From CAZYBC01 sp964645645 (GTDB taxonomy: Bacteria > Patescibacteriota > Microgenomatia > UBA1400 > PJMF01), in contig CAZYBC010000023.1 of assembly GCA_964645645.1 (NCBI GenBank), positions 1-17,683 on the forward strand: a stretch of 17,683 nt of DNA, given 5' to 3'. The notes beneath the pieces are model-generated. The model was given only the letters and a program-made list of their open reading frames with translations. It did no database searches and had not been told where the DNA came from. Position numbers and translations under genes: made by a program. Positions within the stretch are counted from its first letter, which is position 1. The number at the start of each line of letters is the position of its first letter. This document shows positions 13,751 through 17,683 of this stretch, one piece after another.

Positions 13751-13814
13751 CGGGATTGGCTTCGTTTATAGCGAAGGTACTTCGAATTTACGTATGCTAT
13801 TTTTAAACTAGTTT

Positions 13815-14762
13815 TTATTTTTTTCTTCTTTGTGCCACATAGAAGCCTAATAAAATCACGATCAAGATTGCAATTTGCCAAAAAGAGATACTTTCTTTGA
13901 GAAAAATTGTTCCCAGTGGTAAATAGATTAAAGGTTGAAGATACCAGAATAAACTAGCTTCGCTGGCTTCAATGTACTCTTGTCCTTTAATGTAGGCGGT
14001 TAGAGCAACTACTGAGCCAAGAATGCCCATATAAGCACTTGGTAATAGCACTACTGGTTGTACGATTTCTTGGGCAAAAGTATTTAGTAATAGCATCCAG
14101 TTAAAGTTTAATTCTGCTCCAGCTAAAACAAAAAAGCTTAATAAGCCAATGTAAAAACTTAAGCCAGCCACAAATAATTTAGGCAAATTTTGATAGTATT
14201 TTTTGGCTAAAACAAAATAGGTGGCGGTGAGAAGGTTGCAGGTTAAGATAGCTAAATTAGCCAAAAGTGAGGGTTGCGCAAAAGTGGGATTTTTTAAAAA
14301 TGGTAATAGTGCTAGTAAAATACTGCCGGTAAAAGCGATGATTAAGCCAATTTTTTCATGTAGTTCTTCTTTTTCTTTAAGAAAAATCACGCCAGCAATA
14401 ACTGTAAAAATTGTGGTGGTGCTGGATAATAAACTAGCTTCAATTGCTTGAATGCGGGCCAAACCAAGATACAAAAAACTGAGGGATAAAGTTACTCCAA
14501 TTAACTCTAGAATTACGATTCTCCAAGCGATAATCTTTTGCAGTTTTTTAGATTTTTTTTGCCAAAATTTTTTATACCAATAAAAAACAAATGGAGTAGT
14601 TACAATACTGGCGATGAGATAACGATAGAATAAAAATCGAAAAGCAGTAGTGGCACTGTAAACAGGTTTAACCACAATTAAAGCCGCACCCCAACAAAGA
14701 GTATTGAGTAACAAATAAAAATAGGCAAGTAATCTTTTTTGCTTAGTTGTTTTTTTTAACAC
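13815..14762 (-). CDS. EamA-family (DMT superfamily) transporter
   Basis: This 315-residue integral membrane protein has about ten hydrophobic segments in two EamA halves. Typical half signatures are present: GLARIQAIEASLLSSTTTIF with FLKEKEELHEKIGLIIAFTG in the first half, and GQEYIEASEASLFWYLQPLI with FLKESISFWQI in the second. Such proteins move metabolites or drugs across the inner membrane; the substrate cannot be told from sequence. The start is GTG 14762. A TATGCT -10-like box (14769-14774, minus strand) lies 6 nt upstream, again suggesting a leaderless start. Confidence 0.9.
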   Translation of the reverse strand: MLKKTTKQKRLLAYFYLLLNTLCWGAALIVVKPVYSATTAFRFLFYRYLIASIVTTPFVFYWYKKFWQKKSKKLQKIIAWRIVILELIGVTLSLSFLYLGLARIQAIEASLLSSTTTIFTVIAGVIFLKEKEELHEKIGLIIAFTGSILLALLPFLKNPTFAQPSLLANLAILTCNLLTATYFVLAKKYYQNLPKLFVAGLSFYIGLLSFFVLAGAELNFNWMLLLNTFAQEIVQPVVLLPSAYMGILGSVVALTAYIKGQEYIEASEASLFWYLQPLIYLPLGTIFLKESISFWQIAILIVILLGFYVAQRRKK

Positions 14763-14910
14763 CTTTTAAGCATAACAAGTTTTTGGCTATTTTTGAGCTG
14801 GGAAAATTGAAAACCCCGCATTTGCAAAATACTGTTAATAAAGTCTTTTTTTGTACCAACATTTTAAAGCAGGTGATATTAATAGAACTATCTTTATTTT
14901 TCAAAGGTTT

Positions 14911-14919
14911 TGATATAAA
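14911..14919 (+). promoter_or_regulatory. Extended -10 promoter of the membrane protein gene
   Basis: TG-a-TATAAA is a good extended -10 element and ends 8 nt before ATG 14928, consistent with a leaderless mRNA. Confidence 0.55.
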
Positions 14920-14927
14920 GTTTTATT

Positions 14928-15479
14928 ATGAAAACTCAATCAATTAATAAAAATAAGCCCCAAAGATTATTTTTCATTTTCCTTCTGTTTTTTGTTTTCA
15001 GCGATATTGCAATAAATGAATTTTTCCGCAATGTCACACTGGACACTTATAAAGCTCTTTCATTTTTGATAATTTTAAGAAACATATTAATATTTTCAAT
15101 ATTCTTATCCACACTCATTTTCATTAAAAATCAAATCAAGAAAAAAGATAGAAAACTACGACTGTTAAGACTAGTATTTGTGATAATTTCATTTATATTA
15201 ATGTTTTTTACAACTAAAGGACCAATACAAACACTGTTTCTAAAGCCAATTAATTATTCAGGGAGTTGTGAACTCATATATTCCAGTTCCAAAAAAATTC
15301 GAATAAACGAAAGAAACTATTTTGATAAAAAAGGTTATTTTTATCAGTTAATTATGGATGGCCAACGAGTTTTTAATTGTTATTCAAATAAACCCTGCAA
15401 GTGCAATAGCAACATTAAAGCAGTTCTTATTCCAGGTATGAATTTGGTGGTTGATCTAGAAAAGACTGGCTGTCAGTAA
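14928..15479 (+). CDS. Hypothetical membrane protein with a Cys-containing C-terminal domain
   Basis: I do not recognise this 183-residue protein. It has three predicted membrane segments: about residues 13-32 (LFFIFLLFFVFSDIAINEFF), 43-66 (ALSFLIILRNILIFSIFLST) and 80-96 (LRLVFVIISFILMFFTT). A soluble C-terminal domain of about 80 residues follows, with five cysteines (SGSCEL, FNCYSNKPCKCNS and the C-terminal TGCQ). If that domain is outside the cell the cysteines could form disulfides. Base composition is very AT-rich compared with its neighbours, which hints at foreign origin. A tRNA 3'-end-like fragment lies about 100 bp downstream. The start ATG 14928 is supported by the extended -10 box. 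Confidence 0.7.
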   Translation: MKTQSINKNKPQRLFFIFLLFFVFSDIAINEFFRNVTLDTYKALSFLIILRNILIFSIFLSTLIFIKNQIKKKDRKLRLLRLVFVIISFILMFFTTKGPIQTLFLKPINYSGSCELIYSSSKKIRINERNYFDKKGYFYQLIMDGQRVFNCYSNKPCKCNSNIKAVLIPGMNLVVDLEKTGCQ

Positions 15480-15575
15480 TAGACTTACTGCGAAATAAGC
15501 CTTTCGGCTACAGAATAGCTATTTTAATTATCACAAATTAATTGATTAAGATGTTCTGACGTCATCAGCAGAATC

Positions 15576-15600
15576 GCGGGTTTGAGCCCCGTTCACCCAG
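15576..15600 (+). other. tRNA 3'-end-like fragment (T arm plus acceptor strand)
   Basis: GCGGG (15576-15580), the loop TTTGAGC and CCCGT (15588-15592) form a T-arm-like stem-loop, followed by TCACCCA, which looks like an acceptor 3' strand. Position 56 of the loop is T instead of C, and no matching 5' acceptor strand (TGGGTGA) is present upstream. The preceding GATG/CATC and D-arm-like AATTGATTAAGA are too degenerate for a functional tRNA. It could be an integration-site remnant or chance. The rest of 15480-15622 has one small AGCC/GGCT hairpin and nothing else I can identify. Confidence 0.35.
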
Positions 15601-15622
15601 GTCTGTGTTTGCAATTTTTAGC

Positions 15623-16837
15623 TCAACTTTTTTTAATCAAAGCAATTGCGTCAGCAACAGTAAGCAATTGTTGTTCTCCAGATTGCATATTCTTTAAATT
15701 AAGTACGCCTTTACTTTGTTCGTCTTCACCAATCACAATTACCCAGTTAATTTTTTTGCGATCTGCAAATTTAAATTGCTTACCGAGTTTATCAAAAGCA
15801 GGGTAGAGTTCCACCTTTAAACCAGCTTGACGTAATTGTTGGTTAACTTGAATAGCTGTTGCTTGGGTTACTGGACTGTAACTAGCCATTAATACGTCAA
15901 CGATAGTTTCGTTATTGGGTAATAAGCCAAATTGTTCAGCCGCCTCTAGAGTGCGATCAAAGCCTAAGCCAAAGCCAGTGCCAGGAATGTTAACACCAGC
16001 AATTTTTTCCACTAAACCATCATAGCGTTCACCGCCTAAAACTGAGCCAGCTGTATAACCAGGAATACTAATTTCCCAGATTGGTCCGTCAGAATAGGAA
16101 AAAGACCGAGCAATGCTTTTATCAAATTCATACCATGATTCGTCAAAACCATAATTTTTGAGAGCAGAAAAAATAGTTTTTAAAGTGTCATTTGGTTGTA
16201 AATTTTCTAATTGAGCCAGATAAGCTTGAGCTTGGTCTAAAGGAATATCTTTTTTAACCATGTCTTCAATAACACCATCCCGGCCAATTTTTTTGATTTT
16301 ATCAATCGCCACAATGGCTTCGTAAGGAATGCCTTTGAGCAAACTACGATCACTAATTAGCGCTTTAGCCTGAGGGAAGCCCAGCTGGCGAAAAATGTCT
16401 AAACCAAGCGCAATCACTTCGGCGTCAGCACTGGCATCTTTAACGCCAAAAATATCCGCATCACATTGCACAAATTCGCGGTAGCGACCTTTTTGAGGCT
16501 TTTCCGCTCGGAAAACTGACTGAATTTGGTAACGGCGAAATGGAAAGGGAACAATACCCCGATACTGGCTCACCACCCGGCAAATGGGCACAGTTTGGTC
16601 ATAGCGTAACGCCACCTCTCGGCCGCCATTATCGGTAAAGCGATAAAAAAGTTTTTCATCTTCACCAATTTGACCAGCAAAGAGTTCCAAAGCTTCTAAG
16701 GTGGGAGTTTCTAAAGGATCAAAACCCCAGCTTTCAAATACTTGGCTAATTTTGTTTTTTAGGTAATTACGTTTGATGGCGTCAGCGGGTAAAAAATCGC
16801 GGAAGCCTTTAAGGGTTTGTAAATTATTTTTGTTCAT
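15623..16837 (-). CDS. hisS: Histidyl-tRNA synthetase
   Basis: This class II aminoacyl-tRNA synthetase charges tRNA-His. The 404-residue protein shows the N-terminal GFRDFLP, class II motif 2 (SVFRAEKPQKGRYREFVQCD, 107-126), the GGERYDGL histidine-B motif (268-275), motif 3 (GTGFGLGFDRTLE, 286-298) and an anticodon-binding domain (about 311-404). The histidine-A motif is unusual: RSFSYSDGPIWE (244-255) where the family has RGLDYYTGxVFE-like sequence, so two residues near the histidine pocket differ. The catalytic arginine position (R244) is kept. The gene is preceded by a His-rich leader peptide and an intrinsic terminator, so it is probably controlled by attenuation. The ATG is preceded by a weak Shine-Dalgarno sequence (GAAAGA). 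Confidence 0.95.
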   Translation of the reverse strand: MNKNNLQTLKGFRDFLPADAIKRNYLKNKISQVFESWGFDPLETPTLEALELFAGQIGEDEKLFYRFTDNGGREVALRYDQTVPICRVVSQYRGIVPFPFRRYQIQSVFRAEKPQKGRYREFVQCDADIFGVKDASADAEVIALGLDIFRQLGFPQAKALISDRSLLKGIPYEAIVAIDKIKKIGRDGVIEDMVKKDIPLDQAQAYLAQLENLQPNDTLKTIFSALKNYGFDESWYEFDKSIARSFSYSDGPIWEISIPGYTAGSVLGGERYDGLVEKIAGVNIPGTGFGLGFDRTLEAAEQFGLLPNNETIVDVLMASYSPVTQATAIQVNQQLRQAGLKVELYPAFDKLGKQFKFADRKKINWVIVIGEDEQSKGVLNLKNMQSGEQQLLTVADAIALIKKS

Positions 16838-16902
16838 AAAATCTTTCTTTATTTTAGCTTAATAATAATGTTTTGGGAGGGAGATGTTGCTATTCAGCCA
16901 TC

Positions 16903-16926
16903 AAAAAACCTCCCGTAGGGGAGGTT
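16903..16926 (-). terminator. Attenuator terminator upstream of hisS
   Basis: On the minus strand AACCTCCC (16926-16919), loop CTAC and GGGAGGTT (16914-16907) make an 8-bp stem followed directly by a run of six T (16908-16903, overlapping the last stem bases). It lies 65 nt before the hisS start codon and 38 nt after the leader-peptide stop. It can only act on transcripts coming from the leader region, so it must gate hisS expression. Confidence 0.9.
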
Positions 16927-16964
16927 GAGTTTTGGTTTTAATCACACAAAAACATCACCTACCC

Positions 16965-17015
16965 CTAAAGGTTGTGATGATGATGAGCTAAGATAGCTAC
17001 TTGTTGTGTGTTCAT
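16965..17015 (-). CDS. hisS leader peptide MNTQQVAILAHHHHNL
   Basis: This 16-residue ORF (ATG at 17015, TAG at 16967-16965) encodes four consecutive histidines at codons 11-14 (CAT CAT CAT CAC), two codons before the last sense codon. Four of sixteen residues being His, directly upstream of a terminator and a histidyl-tRNA synthetase gene, is the hallmark of an attenuator leader peptide such as the E. coli his operon leader. There is no Shine-Dalgarno sequence. The TATACT box 8 nt upstream suggests that translation starts on a leaderless message, as for many genes here. The peptide itself is not expected to have a function beyond ribosome pausing. Confidence 0.88.
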   Translation of the reverse strand: MNTQQVAILAHHHHNL

Positions 17016-17107
17016 ATATAGATAGTATAAGCCTATAATAACTAAGCGGCTATCCGAGGGTTATTAACCCTCGGCTGCAAAGCAGTTGGGGTTGGAAGAG
17101 ATTGATG

Positions 17108-17140
17108 GTAGACTTGAGTCATGAAAGGACTTAAGTCTAC
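17108..17140 (+). promoter_or_regulatory. Hairpin that places the transposase start codon in its loop
   Basis: GTAGACTTGAGTC (17108-17120) pairs with GACTTAAGTCTAC (17128-17140) over 13 positions (12 Watson-Crick and one G-T), leaving a 7-nt loop ATGAAAG that contains the ATG at 17121. IS200 transcripts are known to carry 5' hairpins that block translation of tnpA; this one would do so at the start codon itself. Confidence 0.65.
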
Positions 17141-17522
17141 GGCTCAAACTCGATATGATTTGCGATATCACTTTGTTTTTATACCAAGGTATAGAAAAAG
17201 GGTATTAAATAAGCCAATAGCAAAGCGAATCGAAGGGATGATTAGGTTTGCTTGCCAGATAAATGACTGGGAGTTGTTTGAAATTGCAGTTGAGCTAGAC
17301 CACGTTCATTTATATCTTGGTGCTCAACCTAAATTTAGTCCCAGCGAAGTGATGAAAATAATTAAAGGAGGAACGAGTAAAAAGATTCGCGAATTATACC
17401 CAGAGCTCGATGAAGTATTCTGGGGTAACAACGCTACTTTTTGGGCAGATGGTTTTTTAGTCAAATCAGTAGGTGAAATTAACGATAAAGTGATATCGCA
17501 ATATATTAAAAAACAAGGTTAG
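17121..17522 (+). CDS. tnpA: IS200-type Y1 transposase (HUH endonuclease)
   Basis: This 133-residue single-strand transposase belongs to the Y1_Tnp family. It has the N-terminal YDLRYHFVFIPRYRKRVL, the HUH metal site H61-V-H63 in VELDHVHLYL, the conserved KFSPSEVMKIIKGGTSKKI, the FWADGFLVKSVG strand, and the catalytic tyrosine Y128 in DKVISQYIKKQ. Length and order are normal for IS200 TnpA, and all catalytic residues are kept. It makes site-specific cuts next to the flanking hairpins on single-stranded DNA. The start ATG 17121 is fixed by an in-frame stop at 17115-17117. No clear Shine-Dalgarno sequence is seen, and the start codon is in a hairpin loop. Confidence 0.93.
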   Translation: MKGLKSTAQTRYDLRYHFVFIPRYRKRVLNKPIAKRIEGMIRFACQINDWELFEIAVELDHVHLYLGAQPKFSPSEVMKIIKGGTSKKIRELYPELDEVFWGNNATFWADGFLVKSVGEINDKVISQYIKKQG

Positions 17523-17594
17523 TAGTATAAATAAAAGAAACCGAGGGTTTTAACCCTCGGAGATTCATTAAGTGTTTGGCAAGAGAAAATTTTT

Positions 17595-17660
17595 ATGAAG
17601 AATTACGATTGTCTTAATTTAAGTAATGGAGTCTATAAAATAAATTGTGTAAATGGCTAG
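17595..17660 (+). CDS. Possible 21-residue ORF or degenerate GIY-YIG start
   Basis: A short frame MKNYDCLNLSNGVYKINCVN ends at TAG 17658-17660. The GVYKINCVNG segment resembles the beginning of GIY-YIG nuclease domains (GIYKITN-NG-YIG), but the frame stops exactly where the YIG strand should follow. It may be a gene remnant or chance; the window ends 23 bp later. No other feature is seen in 17561-17683. Confidence 0.2.
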   Translation: MKNYDCLNLSNGVYKINCVNG

Positions 17661-17683
17661 TAAAATAAATAGCGGCGCGAGCC

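Larger units (their letters stand above)
16903..17029 (-). promoter_or_regulatory. Histidine-codon transcription attenuator of hisS
   Basis: On the minus strand a TATACT -10 box (17029-17024) precedes a 16-codon leader peptide gene by 8 nt. Segment 1 is the second part of the His run, CATCAC (16979-16974), plus CACACAA (17010-17004). Segment 2 contains GTGATG (16958-16953) and TTGTGTG (16949-16943), which pair with segment 1. The first part of segment 2, TAGGGG-ta-GGT (16967-16957), starts at the leader stop codon and can pair with ACC-t-CCCCTA (16925-16916), the 5' arm and loop of the terminator. A ribosome stalled on His codons would free segment 2 to form the antiterminator. A ribosome at the stop codon would cover it and let the terminator form. 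Confidence 0.88.
17054..17560 (+). mobile_element. IS200-like element with matching palindromic ends
   Basis: Nearly identical palindromes bracket a Y1 transposase gene: CCGAGGGTTATTAACCCTCGG (17054-17074, 21 nt; stem CCGAGGGTT/AACCCTCGG) and CCGAGGGTTTTAACCCTCGG (17541-17560). IS200/IS605 elements have such subterminal hairpins, which TnpA binds on single-stranded DNA, rather than terminal inverted repeats. No tnpB is present, so it is of the IS200 type. The true ends lie some bases outside the hairpins and cannot be fixed here. The left hairpin lies 25 bp from the -10 box of the hisS leader. Confidence 0.82.

Noticed and set aside
15541..15600. A complete tRNA gene
   Set aside because: The 3' half looks tRNA-like, but there is no matching 5' acceptor strand, the D and anticodon arms are degenerate, and loop position 56 is not C.
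1..17683. CRISPR array or tandem repeat array
   Set aside because: I saw no regularly spaced direct repeats; the repeats present are palindromes and IS ends.
1..17683. Alternative genetic code with UGA read as glycine, as in some CPR lineages
   Set aside because: Several genes end at TGA exactly where the family ends (radC, both antitoxins), and no gene needs TGA read as sense.

Overview
The window looks like a piece of chromosome from an AT-rich, small-genome bacterium, most likely a member of the Candidate Phyla Radiation (Patescibacteria). This is an inference from three things: the compact divergent forms of housekeeping proteins (334-residue RF1, short S18, L31 with a long tail, a divergent Tgt), the very short intergenic regions, and the many genes whose -10 box lies only 6-11 nt before the start codon, implying leaderless mRNAs. 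The standard code fits, because TGA works as a stop throughout. I cannot name the lineage.

Layout. 51-1295: an IS3-family insertion sequence with two ORFs and imperfect terminal inverted repeats. 1363-2464 (minus): radC and a degenerate receiver-like protein, divergent from a small XRE regulator (2510-2830) across a palindromic operator candidate. 2836-3987 (minus): a divergent tRNA-guanine transglycosylase. 4062-5190: a toxin-antitoxin pair with a Panacea (DUF4065) antitoxin and a RelE-like toxin. 5173-6378 (minus): a HAD-like protein. 6500-7591: ychF. 7826-8986: the conserved rpsF-ssb-rpsR operon with a hairpin terminator. 9138-9640: a second toxin-antitoxin locus whose RelE-like toxin is broken by a stop codon, followed by a long palindrome. 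9770-11047: an S41 C-terminal processing protease. 11051-12138 (minus): a radical SAM protein with a C-terminal helix-hairpin-helix and a frameshift near its N-terminus. 12221-13648 (minus): rpmE-prfA. 13675-13750: a 27-bp perfect inverted repeat. 13815-14762 (minus): an EamA permease. 14928-15479: an unknown membrane protein. 15576-15600: a tRNA 3'-end-like fragment. 15623-16837 (minus): hisS. 17054-17560: an IS200-like transposon with hairpin ends.

The most striking feature is the hisS leader (about 16903-17029, minus strand). A 16-residue leader peptide (MNTQQVAILAHHHHNL) carries four consecutive histidine codons. It is followed by a G+C-rich hairpin with a T6 tract, a classic intrinsic terminator, placed upstream of the histidyl-tRNA synthetase gene. 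The peptide's stop codon is the first part of a segment that can pair with the terminator's 5' arm, and the His codons pair with the next segment. This is the full architecture of ribosome-mediated transcription attenuation, which would sense histidyl-tRNA charging and control hisS. I know of no described example in this kind of bacterium.

The window mixes a translation core (rpsF, rpsR, rpmE, prfA, ychF, tgt, hisS) with accessory insertions (two IS elements, two toxin-antitoxin loci, palindromic hairpin elements). Several accessory loci show decay.
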